DNA of 64,000 nt, from assembly GCF_002165775.1 (NCBI RefSeq), contig NZ_NDYP01000007.1, forward strand, positions 124,001 through 188,000, given 5' to 3'. The notes beneath the pieces are model-generated. The model was not told where the DNA came from. It did no database searches and worked only from the letters and a program-made list of their open reading frames with translations. Made by a program: the position numbers and the translations under genes. The stretch comes from Campylobacter concisus. GTDB taxonomy: Bacteria > Campylobacterota > Campylobacteria > Campylobacterales > Campylobacteraceae. Positions 56,478 to 64,000 of the stretch are shown here, piece after piece (the stretch's first letter is position 1; each line of letters starts with the position of its first letter).

Positions 56478-57869
56478 CTAAATATATCTTGGTATTACTA
56501 GCTCAAGCAAGCTTTGTTCCGCTTGAGTGTTTTCGCTCTCATCACTTTGATTTGAGCTATATTTATTCTTTGCTTGTTCTTTTTTATCTTGTCTTTGATT
56601 TTGATCTGAGAAATTCATCTCAAGCTCGGTAAATCCCATATTTACAAGGCTATTTTTAAACTCGGCTTGATTTTGCAAAAATAAATTCATCGTAGCCGTG
56701 GTTGAGTTAAAATTTACATGTAAGTTATTGCCACGATTTACCATCGTGATCTCGACCTCGCCTAAATTTAGTGGATTAAGCGTTATGTTAAAACGAGTGA
56801 TCGGAGCTTTGTAGTTTTGAACCTGCTCTTTTAGTGTAGAAGAGAAATTACTAAGCGTCTCTTTTATCTCAGCCTTTGTTTGAAGCTGGTGTTTGGCGCT
56901 ATTTGCGATATCTTTTACCATTTGATTTAGTTCTGATTTATTATCGCTATTAAATATCTCTTTGCTCTCAAAATTCTCATTTTTTTGTTGTTCTCTTTCA
57001 GGGAAGAGTAGCGACTCAAGAGTTGGAGCTTTTTGTGCCTTTTGCTCGTGTAAATTTACCTTTACTTTTGGCTGCTCCTCTGGCTCAACATCCACTATCT
57101 CATCATCAAGCTTTACTTCGCTATCTAGCTTTTTAGGCTCTTCATTGACTAAATTTTTAACTTCATTTGTTGGATTTGCTACAACCTCTTTTAGCAAAGT
57201 ATCAAGCTTTACGACCTCTTTTGGCTCGCTTTTGATGATAGTTTGCTCGACCTCGTTTTTTAGCTCTTTTAGGTAAAAAGGCTTATCCTCAGTCTTTATC
57301 GGCGTGAAAAATTCCTGCTTGCCCAAATTTTTAAACATATCGTTTAGTTTTGGCACATCTTCATTTGAAATTTCTATATTTTCAAGGCCAAGGTCAAATT
57401 TCTTAGCAAGGTCGATAAGATCACTAACGCTTTTAACGTTGCTAAGCTCTTCAACGTTTTGGGGCACACTTAAGAAATTTGCTATTTTGTCGCTGAAATT
57501 TGGAAATTTGCTTACCTTTTCATTGCCATTTAGAATTTCCAAAACTTGCAAAAGCTGCATGAAATTTGCATTTTCATAGAGCTCATTTTTTGTATCTTCG
57601 TCCAAATTTTCTTCAAGTGCGGCTGAAATTTTTGCCACGCTTTCGTTTTGCGCCTTTTCTATCGTCTCTTTTTGGATATCAACAGTTTTTACTATCTCTT
57701 TGACATCCTTTTCGGTGATCTTTTGACCGCTATTTGCCTTGCTCGCAGCCGCATCCAAAACCATTGACAAAAACTCGCCGTTGTTTTGAGACTTCTTCGC
57801 AGCCGCAGGCTTTTTAGTAGCCGCTGGAGCTAGCAAATCTACGTTGTTTTTCGCTGTGTAAGCTTGCAT
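56478..57869 (-). CDS. fliK: Flagellar hook-length control protein FliK
   Basis: 463 residues. Only the C-terminal Flg_hook domain is clearly conserved (PITRFNITLNPLNLGEVEITMVNRGNNLHVNF, about residues 360-430). The N-terminal half is low-complexity Lys/Glu/Asn/Val-rich, as usual for the molecular ruler. FliK sets hook length and switches export specificity. First gene of fliK-flgD-flgE under a sigma54 promoter. Confidence 0.9.
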   Translation of the reverse strand: MQAYTAKNNVDLLAPAATKKPAAAKKSQNNGEFLSMVLDAAASKANSGQKITEKDVKEIVKTVDIQKETIEKAQNESVAKISAALEENLDEDTKNELYENANFMQLLQVLEILNGNEKVSKFPNFSDKIANFLSVPQNVEELSNVKSVSDLIDLAKKFDLGLENIEISNEDVPKLNDMFKNLGKQEFFTPIKTEDKPFYLKELKNEVEQTIIKSEPKEVVKLDTLLKEVVANPTNEVKNLVNEEPKKLDSEVKLDDEIVDVEPEEQPKVKVNLHEQKAQKAPTLESLLFPEREQQKNENFESKEIFNSDNKSELNQMVKDIANSAKHQLQTKAEIKETLSNFSSTLKEQVQNYKAPITRFNITLNPLNLGEVEITMVNRGNNLHVNFNSTTATMNLFLQNQAEFKNSLVNMGFTELEMNFSDQNQRQDKKEQAKNKYSSNQSDESENTQAEQSLLELVIPRYI

Positions 57870-57903
57870 TTAATCCCTTTAAATTTAAAAACTTAACGCT
57901 TAC

Positions 57904-57921
57904 ATGCAAAATCTATTCCAA
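57904..57921 (-). promoter_or_regulatory. Sigma54 promoter of fliK-flgD-flgE
   Basis: Minus-strand TTGGAATAGATTTTGCAT: GG and GC ten bases apart, matching the RpoN consensus; start predicted about 25 bases before the fliK ATG at 57869. Confidence 0.82.
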
Positions 57922-57965
57922 AAATTAATTTCTTGATATCAGCTTAAAATTTATAAAAATTTGGC

Positions 57966-57971
57966 TATAAT
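57966..57971 (+). promoter_or_regulatory. typA promoter -10
   Basis: ATTTGGCTATAATCTGC contains TATAAT in the T-rich context typical of Campylobacter sigma70 promoters; it leaves a leader of about 50 bases before the TTG start of typA. Confidence 0.65.
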
Positions 57972-58030
57972 CTGCCCCTATTTTAAAACTGATAAAGCGA
58001 AAAATATCAAACTAATAAACGGAGAAACAT

Positions 58031-59833
58031 TTGGAAAAGATACGAAATATAGCCGTCATCGCGCACGTCGACCACGGTAAAACAACAATGGTTGATGAGC
58101 TTTTGAAGCAGTCAGGAACGTTTAACGAGCATCAAAACCTTGGCGAGCGCGTAATGGATAGCAACGACATCGAAAGAGAGCGTGGCATCACGATCCTTTC
58201 TAAAAACACCGCCATTCGCTACAAAGATACAAAGATCAACATTATTGACACCCCGGGCCACGCCGACTTTGGTGGCGAGGTAGAGCGTGTTCTTAAGATG
58301 GTTGATGGCGTTTTACTACTTGTCGATGCGCAAGAAGGTGTTATGCCACAAACTAAATTCGTCGTCAAAAAGGCGCTATCCCTTGGACTTCGCCCAATCG
58401 TCGTCGTAAATAAGATAGATAAGCCTGCAGGCGATCCAGACCGCGTTATAAATGAAATTTTTGACCTTTTTGTCGCACTTGACGCAAATGACGAGCAGCT
58501 AGAATTTCCAGTCGTTTATGCTGCTGCTAAAAATGGCTACGCAAAGCTAAAACTAAGTGATGAAAACAAAGATATGCAGCCACTTTTTGAGACTATCCTA
58601 GCTCACGTACCAGCTCCAAGTGGTAGCGACGAGAACCCACTTCAGCTTCAAGTTTTCACGCTTGATTATGACAACTACGTCGGCAAGATCGGCATTGCGA
58701 GGATTTTTAACGGCAAGATAGCTAAAAACCAAAATGTCATGCTTGCAAAGGCTGATGGCACGAAGACAACTGGTAGAATTTCAAAACTCATCGGCTTTAT
58801 GGGACTTGACAGGATCGATATAAACGAGGCTGGCACTGGCGACATCGTAGCGATCGCTGGCTTTGACGCGCTTGATGTTGGCGATAGCGTCGTTGATCCA
58901 AACAACCCTCATCCGCTTGATCCTCTTCATATCGAAGAGCCAACACTTAGCGTTGTATTTTCTGTAAATGATGGCCCACTAGCAGGCACTGAGGGCAAAC
59001 ACGTCACATCAAACAAGATCGATGAGCGCCTTGCAAACGAGATGAAGACAAATATCGCGATGAAGTATGAAAACATCGGCGAGGGCAAATTTAAAGTAAG
59101 CGGCCGTGGTGAGCTTCAGATCACCATTTTGGCTGAAAATATGCGCCGCGAGGGCTATGAATTTTTACTTGGCAGACCTGAGGTCATCGTAAAGGAGATA
59201 AACGGCGTAAAGTGCGAGCCATACGAGCTTTTAGTGATCGACGCGCCTGATGATACGACAGGCACAGTCATTGAAAAACTTGGCAAAAGAAAGGCTGAAA
59301 TGGTCTCTATGAACCCAACAGGCGACGGCCAAACAAGGATCGAATTTGAGATCCCAGCTCGCGGACTTATCGGCTTTAGAAGCCAGTTTTTGACTGATAC
59401 AAAAGGTGAGGGCGTTATGAACCATAGCTTTTTGGAGTTTAGGCCACTTAGCGGCACCGTCGAGCACAGAACAAACGGCGCACTAGTTTCTATGGAAAAC
59501 GGCGTAACACTTGCTTATTCGCTATTTAACTTGCAAGATCGTGGCGTGCTATTTCTTGATCCACAAGCAAAAGTCTATGTGGGCATGATCATCGGCGAGC
59601 ACAGCCGTCCAAACGACCTTGATGTAAATCCAATAAAAGGCAAAAACCTAACGAACGTGCGTGCAAGCGGTAGCGACGATGCGATCAAACTAGTACCGCC
59701 TAGAAAGCTAAGCCTTGAGCGCGCGCTTGAGTGGATAGAGGACGATGAGCTAGTCGAGGTTACACCTATAAATATCCGCGTTCGCAAGCGCTATTTAGAT
59801 CCAACAGAGCGCAAAAGAAAAGCAAAACTCTAA
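58031..59833 (+). CDS. typA: Ribosome-associated translational GTPase TypA/BipA
   Basis: 600 residues. G-domain motifs: HVDHGKTT (G1), the [11 protein letters not shown] switch [17 protein letters not shown] (G3), NKIDKP (G4). Then EF-G-like beta-barrel, domains III/V and the BipA C-terminal domain. TypA binds 70S ribosomes and aids assembly and stress adaptation. TTG start with GGAG eight bases upstream. Next to the fliK operon, as in C. jejuni. Confidence 0.96.
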   Translation: MEKIRNIAVIAHVDHGKTTMVDELLKQSGTFNEHQNLGERVMDSNDIERERGITILSKNTAIRYKDTKINIIDTPGHADFGGEVERVLKMVDGVLLLVDAQEGVMPQTKFVVKKALSLGLRPIVVVNKIDKPAGDPDRVINEIFDLFVALDANDEQLEFPVVYAAAKNGYAKLKLSDENKDMQPLFETILAHVPAPSGSDENPLQLQVFTLDYDNYVGKIGIARIFNGKIAKNQNVMLAKADGTKTTGRISKLIGFMGLDRIDINEAGTGDIVAIAGFDALDVGDSVVDPNNPHPLDPLHIEEPTLSVVFSVNDGPLAGTEGKHVTSNKIDERLANEMKTNIAMKYENIGEGKFKVSGRGELQITILAENMRREGYEFLLGRPEVIVKEINGVKCEPYELLVIDAPDDTTGTVIEKLGKRKAEMVSMNPTGDGQTRIEFEIPARGLIGFRSQFLTDTKGEGVMNHSFLEFRPLSGTVEHRTNGALVSMENGVTLAYSLFNLQDRGVLFLDPQAKVYVGMIIGEHSRPNDLDVNPIKGKNLTNVRASGSDDAIKLVPPRKLSLERALEWIEDDELVEVTPINIRVRKRYLDPTERKRKAKL

Positions 59834-59849
59834 TCAAAATTTATCATCT

Positions 59850-59869
59850 AGCCCCTTTGTAAAGGGGCT
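59850..59869 (+). terminator. Hairpin after typA
   Basis: AGCCCCTTT, loop GT, AAAGGGGCT: a perfect 9-bp stem 17 bases after the stop. The following AATAATTAA gives only a weak T-run. Confidence 0.6.
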
Positions 59870-60089
59870 AATAATTAAACTCTAAAAACAGCAAAAAATT
59901 TACATAAATTTCTCATATTTTTTGCATTATTTATTTAAGTTGGCTTTGTTTAAGACGATTAAAATTTATCAATCTTAAAACTATTTATGCTTTAAAATAC
60001 CATACTTACTTTTCTATTTTTACTTTTAATATAATCAATACAAAAATGCTTAGTTTATGCTAGAATCGGCGTAAATTTAAAGGAAACCG

Positions 60090-60719
60090 ATGAAAAAACT
60101 AAAATTTATCTTCGCTTTCGCCGCAGCGTTAATTTTTGGCGGCTGCTACGAGACGACACTGCTTACGCGCGTGCCGATCTCTACGCTTGCTTCGGATAAA
60201 GGCGCGGATGTGAAATCCACGATCGTGCTAACTGGCATAACGCCGCAGACGCACGAAACGAAGACGGTAACGGACAACGTTCGCATTTTCGTCCCTGACG
60301 CTAAATTTAAGGATTTTCCGACGGGAGAAACCGCCTACGAGATGAGTGTGAGCGTCGGCAAGGGCGAAAAGGGCGGCAAAAACTCGGACAAGCGCGTCGT
60401 GCGGATATATCTAAGCCCAGACGGCGACGTCTACGGTAAGCTTAGCAAAAACATACTCGAGCAGTACGCGGGCGCAGCTAAACAGAAAATGGAGCCGACG
60501 CTAAAAGCGGCGATCAAATTTGAAAATGACACGAACGTCGTTTATGAGCTGGTCGTGGGCAACGAGTTTAAGGCGAGCGACGAGGCGCAAACGGGCGGCG
60601 TTTATACCTTGGCGCCTGGGCAGGTTACGGGCGCGATCTGGGCGGATAGCGCGGCGGTAAATACGGCGATCGCGGGCAAAGCGGTCAAAATCGGCACTCT
60701 AAAAAAGACGGCGAAATGA
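60090..60719 (+). CDS. Lipoprotein of unknown function (GC-rich segment)
   Basis: 209 residues with a lipoprotein signal peptide (MKKLKFIFAFAAALIFGGC, lipobox FGGC, Cys19). The rest is beta-rich and not recognised. A -10-like TAGAAT lies near 60060 and AAAGGA precedes the ATG. GC content is well above the neighbours to the left. Overlaps proC by four bases (ATGA). Confidence 0.8.
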   Translation: MKKLKFIFAFAAALIFGGCYETTLLTRVPISTLASDKGADVKSTIVLTGITPQTHETKTVTDNVRIFVPDAKFKDFPTGETAYEMSVSVGKGEKGGKNSDKRVVRIYLSPDGDVYGKLSKNILEQYAGAAKQKMEPTLKAAIKFENDTNVVYELVVGNEFKASDEAQTGGVYTLAPGQVTGAIWADSAAVNTAIAGKAVKIGTLKKTAK

Positions 60720-61630
60720 AAAACGTAAAAATAGGCTTCATCGGCGGCGGAAATATGGGCGGCGCGATGATAGAGGCGCTTTGGCGAGCGCAGTGCGGCG
60801 CAGCTAACGAGGGGCGAAGCTCGGTCGAGGACGAGCGAAAATCCAGCGGCGGTAGCGAGGCGCAAAGGGTGGAAAATTTAGCGCAAACGGATAAAAACGC
60901 GAGCTCGTACGAATGCGAAAAAGAGGCAAAATTTGAAATCCTAGCCTGCGCCAGAAGCAAAAACGAAGCCTTGCGGCAGAGATTTAGCGTAAAAATAGCC
61001 GCGAGCGAAACGGATCTAGCGCGCGAAGCGGACGCGGTCGTGCTGGCTACTAAGCCCGCTAGCTACGAGGCTATCTTGCGCCTGATCGCGCCCGAGCTTG
61101 CGGGCAAAATTTTGCTTCTTTTGGCGCCGGGTTTTGACATAAATCGCGCTAGGCAAATCGTAGGCGAGGGCGTTTATATCGCTCGCGCGATGCCAAATAT
61201 CGCCGCTTGCATCGGCGCGTCGGCCACGGCTCTTTGCTTTGACGCTGGATTTAGCGAGGCCAAGAAAGAGACCGTGCGCGAGATAATCGCAAAAATCGGT
61301 AAAATTTACGAGATAGACGAGACCGGTTTTGCCGCATTTACGGGCATCGCAGGTAGCCTGCCCGCGTATGCGTGCGCCTTTATCGAGGCTGCGGCCGATG
61401 CCGGTGTGCGGGGCGGACTGCCTAGGCAGCTTTGCTACGACGCCGTTGCGGCAGCCGTAGAAGGGACGGCGCGTCTGATCCAAAGCGGCAAGCACCCGGC
61501 CGCGCTAAAAGACGAGGTCTGCTCGCCCGCGGGAACCACGATCGAGGGACTTGCCGCGCTTGAAAAGGGCGGATTTCGCGGCGCCTTGATGGATGCCGTC
61601 GCCGCTTGCATCGTCAAAGCGCGGGGTTAG
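60716..61630 (+). CDS. proC: Pyrroline-5-carboxylate reductase with N-terminal insertion
   Basis: 304 residues, about 35-45 more than usual. The Rossmann motif IGFIGGGNMGGAMIEAL is at the start, NIAACIGASATAL and the C-terminal domain GIAGSLPAYACAFIEAAADAGV, plus SPAGTTIEGL near the end, fit ProC, which makes proline from pyrroline-5-carboxylate with NAD(P)H. The extra length is an Ala/Ser/Glu-rich stretch at about residues 25-65 between the first helix and the second strand of the Rossmann fold. GC-rich like its neighbours. Confidence 0.9.
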   Translation: MKNVKIGFIGGGNMGGAMIEALWRAQCGAANEGRSSVEDERKSSGGSEAQRVENLAQTDKNASSYECEKEAKFEILACARSKNEALRQRFSVKIAASETDLAREADAVVLATKPASYEAILRLIAPELAGKILLLLAPGFDINRARQIVGEGVYIARAMPNIAACIGASATALCFDAGFSEAKKETVREIIAKIGKIYEIDETGFAAFTGIAGSLPAYACAFIEAAADAGVRGGLPRQLCYDAVAAAVEGTARLIQSGKHPAALKDEVCSPAGTTIEGLAALEKGGFRGALMDAVAACIVKARG

Positions 61631-61650
61631 GCAAATTTTTAAGGATAAAA

Positions 61651-62340
61651 ATGAAAAATTTATTATTTGCGCTATTTGCGACGTTAAATTTATTCGCTAG
61701 CGAGCCGGACCTTTCGCCATTGTTAGCCGCAGATACGCTAGAAAAGGTCAAAAAATGCAAAAATCCCGACCTAAACGCCACCAAAGAGTGCGTGCAAGCG
61801 GGCATGGTAGCGGCAAACTTAAAGCAAGACTACGGCGCGGCGGAGGGGCTATTTAGCCTAGCCTGCGCCAAAGGAGACGGCGAGGGCTGCTTTTATCTGG
61901 GCGAACTTTATAAAAATAACCTAGTAAAAGCCGCGGATAAGAGCGAGCGCGAGACCAAGATTAGCGCGTATTACAAGGCTAGCTGCGTCCTTTACGAGTA
62001 TTTGCCCGGTTGCTTGGCGCTAGCTAATTTCATGCAAGAAGAGCTGGGCGACGAGGTGCAGTCGTTTGCGATAAACAATACCCTATGCAACAAAAAATAC
62101 GCTCCCGGATGCTACAACTTGGGCTGGATGATAGAGCGAACGGGAGGTGATATAGGCGAGATGATGGAGTATTACGAGCGCTCGTGTAAGCTAGGCTACG
62201 TAGGCGGCTGCGAGAGGGCGGCGTGGCTGTACGAGGGAAATTTCAACGAAAACAGATACGAGCAGGTAAAAAAAGACGCGAAAAAGGCAAAGCAAATGCG
62301 AAAAAAGGCGTGCGAGCTAGGCAATAAGCAAAGCTGCTAA
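61651..62340 (+). CDS. Secreted Sel1-like repeat protein, GC-rich
   Basis: 229 residues from ATG 61651 after AAGGATAAAA; the earlier frame start at 61606 overlaps proC. Signal peptide MKNLLFALFATLNLFAS, then Cys-containing Sel1-like repeats (EGLFSLACAKGDGEGCFYLG; YERSCKLGYVGGCERAAWLYEG). Related by family, not closely by sequence, to the two other Sel1 proteins in the window. End of the GC-rich segment. Confidence 0.8.
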   Translation: MKNLLFALFATLNLFASEPDLSPLLAADTLEKVKKCKNPDLNATKECVQAGMVAANLKQDYGAAEGLFSLACAKGDGEGCFYLGELYKNNLVKAADKSERETKISAYYKASCVLYEYLPGCLALANFMQEELGDEVQSFAINNTLCNKKYAPGCYNLGWMIERTGGDIGEMMEYYERSCKLGYVGGCERAAWLYEGNFNENRYEQVKKDAKKAKQMRKKACELGNKQSC

Positions 62341-62718
62341 ATTGATAATAAGACGTTTTGACAAAAATTTTAAAACAATAAAACCCTAGGAAGTCTTAAC
62401 ATAGCTAGCAATTTAGAGTAGTAACTTTTAGCATATTTTTGAATTCTGTAAGAAGTTTGCTAATTTAAGTTTTTAAGTTTATAAAAGCTCTGCCATTATA
62501 GTGGTTAGTAAAGTAAGATTAAATTTTTACAGAGTTTGTGTTTGCTTATATTTTTAGCTATCAAAACAATCAACAAAACCCATTGATAAATTTTCTGCAA
62601 AATCTTATTTTTAATAAAAATGAATATTAACTTTCTTAAATAAAGCTAAATATAACAATATAATTTTAAGCCTTTAGGTTATAAAATTTTTTTAAATTTT
62701 ATCTTTAAGGATTGCATT
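62341..62718. other. 378-base AT-rich gap between GC-rich segment and tor genes
   Basis: No convincing reading frame, tRNA or hairpin. The right end should hold the promoter for the cytochrome gene (AT-rich, AATATAATT near 62655) and its AAGGA ribosome-binding site. The left end marks the return from high to normal low GC. Confidence 0.5.
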
Positions 62719-63288
62719 ATGAAAATATTGTTTTTCGCTCCAGTTTTGGCTTGTAGTCTTGCCTTTGGTGCCGATGTCGTCGCAAAAGATGCCAATGTAA
62801 CGCTAGATGGTAAAAATATTGGAAAGATCGAAGTTTTAACGCCAGTTGAGGTTATAGAAAAAGGTGAAAAGACGAGCAAGATAAAGGTTAATGGTGTGGT
62901 TTCAACGAACTATTTAGCCCAGCTTCAAAGAAGTATAGAAGATCCGGAAGTTTTTATTGCTTTTAATGATGAAAGTGGGACAAATTTTAAAAAAATAAAA
63001 GATATTGAAGATGAGTATGGCGAAGTATGGTACCAAGCAGAGGGTGTTTACGAAGTGCCAAATGACGCACTTGGTGGGGATACAAAAAATCTTTATGCAA
63101 AAGCACAAAAAATTTATGAGGAGACTTGTTCAGCATGTCATAGGCTTCATGAGCCAAATAGCTTTACAGCGGCTCAGTGGCCAGCAAATTTAGCTGGAAT
63201 GGTCGATGCAAAATTTGTAGCACTAGACGAAACTGACCTAAATTTAGTGCTCAAATACTTACAACACAATGCCAAAAAAGTAAAATAA
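62719..63288 (+). CDS. Monohaem c-type cytochrome, TorC-like partner
   Basis: 189 residues with a signal peptide (MKILFFAPVLACSLAFGA), an SH3-like domain (about 20-70) and one haem site CSACH (about residues 136-140). The next gene is a TorA-like reductase, and C. jejuni has the same cytochrome-reductase pair for TMAO/DMSO. It should pass electrons from the quinol pool to the molybdoenzyme in the periplasm. Confidence 0.88.
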   Translation: MKILFFAPVLACSLAFGADVVAKDANVTLDGKNIGKIEVLTPVEVIEKGEKTSKIKVNGVVSTNYLAQLQRSIEDPEVFIAFNDESGTNFKKIKDIEDEYGEVWYQAEGVYEVPNDALGGDTKNLYAKAQKIYEETCSACHRLHEPNSFTAAQWPANLAGMVDAKFVALDETDLNLVLKYLQHNAKKVK

Positions 63289-63309
63289 ATTTTTCATAAG
63301 GGAGAAAAT

Positions 63310-64000
63310 ATGAAAAGACGAGATTTTATAAAATTTTCTGCACTTGCAGCCACTGCGGCACAAGCGAACAGGATTGAAGGTGTGACAAAAACCATTTTTG
63401 ACCAAAAGAAAACTTTTGGAGCAAATAGATTTGGCCTATTTTGGGCAAATACCAACTCAAACCAAATCGTCTCAGTCGATCCATTTGAGGGCGATAAATT
63501 CCCAAATACCATGAACAACAGCTTGCCAGACCTCATCCAAAACGAAAGCCGCGTGCTCTATCCATACGTAAGAAAGAGCTACCTAAAGGCAAAGGGCGCA
63601 GCAAAGAGCGAGCTTCGTGGCAAAGAGGAATTTGTGCGCGTTAACTGGGAGACTGCACTTGATCTAGCAGCAAAAGCCTTAAAAGAAAATTTTGATAAGT
63701 ATGGCCCTGAGAGCATCTACGGCGAGTGCTACTGGTGGGGCGGTAGCGGCAAGATCAGCTGGGGTAGGACTGTTGGTCACAGGATGCTAAAAGTGCTTGG
63801 CGGATATGTAGAAGAGAGCGGCGACTACTCAACGGGTGCTGGCCTTGTTATCATGCTTCACGTCCTAGGCAACAGCGCCGTTTATGATGCTCCGACAAAG
63901 TGGGAGGCTATCGCTAAAAACGCTAAAAATGTTGTATTTTGGGGCACTGACCCACTTGTAACTGATCAAATTTCATGGCAACCACCAACACATGATGGCT
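63310..64000 (+). CDS. torA: TorA/DmsA-family molybdenum reductase, 5' part
   Basis: Cut by the window end; 230 residues are visible. The Tat leader MKRRDFIKFSALAATAAQ has the RRDFIK motif. The following SIYGECYWWGGSGKISWGRT and EESGDYSTGAG segments, with a serine at the molybdenum-ligand position, match TMAO/biotin-sulfoxide reductases of the bis-MGD family. GGAG precedes the ATG. It reduces TMAO, DMSO or related N-/S-oxides in the periplasm. The exact substrate is inferred from the cytochrome partner. Confidence 0.9.
   Translation, partial: MKRRDFIKFSALAATAAQANRIEGVTKTIFDQKKTFGANRFGLFWANTNSNQIVSVDPFEGDKFPNTMNNSLPDLIQNESRVLYPYVRKSYLKAKGAAKSELRGKEEFVRVNWETALDLAAKALKENFDKYGPESIYGECYWWGGSGKISWGRTVGHRMLKVLGGYVEESGDYSTGAGLVIMLHVLGNSAVYDAPTKWEAIAKNAKNVVFWGTDPLVTDQISWQPPTHDG

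Noticed and set aside
63294-63536. Minus-strand 80-residue frame at the start of torA
   Set aside because: It lies antisense to the Tat leader and first domain of the molybdoenzyme and has no support of its own.

Overview
The window is about 38% GC, AT-rich between genes, and reads as chromosome of a Campylobacter of the C. concisus/curvus type. The reasons are the order ruvC-dnaA-dnaN-gyrB, Campylobacter-style sigma54 flagellar promoters, two hook-protein paralogues (one in a fliK-flgD-flgE set beside typA), ThyX instead of ThyA, an RNase J with a long basic N-terminus, several Cys-rich Sel1-repeat proteins, and anaerobic respiration genes. The species is an inference from gene content.

Layout. 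1-10.1 kb, all on minus: an NAD(P)-binding protein cut by the window edge, an iron-containing alcohol dehydrogenase, the anaerobic class III ribonucleotide reductase (nrdG, a separate 56-residue glycyl-radical protein, nrdD), an AT-rich coiled-coil membrane gene, the class Ia subunit nrdA, and purB. 10.2-22.1 kb: an RluA-type pseudouridine synthase (+), a tightly overlapping minus operon (superfamily I helicase, hisF, PNP-like protein, rlmN, a 36-residue membrane peptide), and a plus operon (ksgA, rnj, kdsD, rluB-like). 22.3-23.0 kb: a frameshifted Sel1-repeat gene. 23.1-37.9 kb, all on minus: a complete locus resembling the Wolinella mcc respiratory sulfite reductase system. It has a two-component system with a CxxCH motif in the sensor, octahaem MccA with seven CxxCH plus one CX15CH site, a PPIase, an Fe-S protein, an NrfD-like quinol dehydrogenase and a CcsBA haem lyase. 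These are followed by a Sel1 protein, a double NosL protein, a small membrane protein, an ABC transporter, a Cys-containing membrane protein and a third, degenerate NosL-like protein. 38.1-46.6 kb: pyrE, a NhaC-type transporter, a large flagellar hook gene under a sigma54 promoter, thyX, an orphan D12 DNA methyltransferase coupled to luxS, a MOSC protein and ruvC. 46.6-53.6 kb: the probable bipartite replication origin around dnaA, then dnaN, gyrB, queF with an unusual basic tail, an HD protein and an SRP-like RNA candidate. 53.7-59.8 kb: a hypothetical gene, flgE-flgD-fliK (minus, sigma54 promoter) and typA. 60.1-62.3 kb: a markedly GC-rich segment (lipoprotein, proC, Sel1 protein). 62.7 kb to the end: a monohaem cytochrome and the start of a TorA-like molybdoenzyme.

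How the genes fit together. The RNR genes supply dNTPs with and without oxygen. MccA-D form a quinol-to-sulfite electron chain, CcsA provides the special haem attachment, and the NosL/ABC module is well placed to deliver copper to the haem-copper active site. The TorA/cytochrome pair is a second anaerobic terminal reductase. The strongest candidates for something under-described are the split class III RNR, in which the glycyl-radical loop is a separate polypeptide, and the NosL/ABC/Cys-membrane module at the distal end of the mcc locus.
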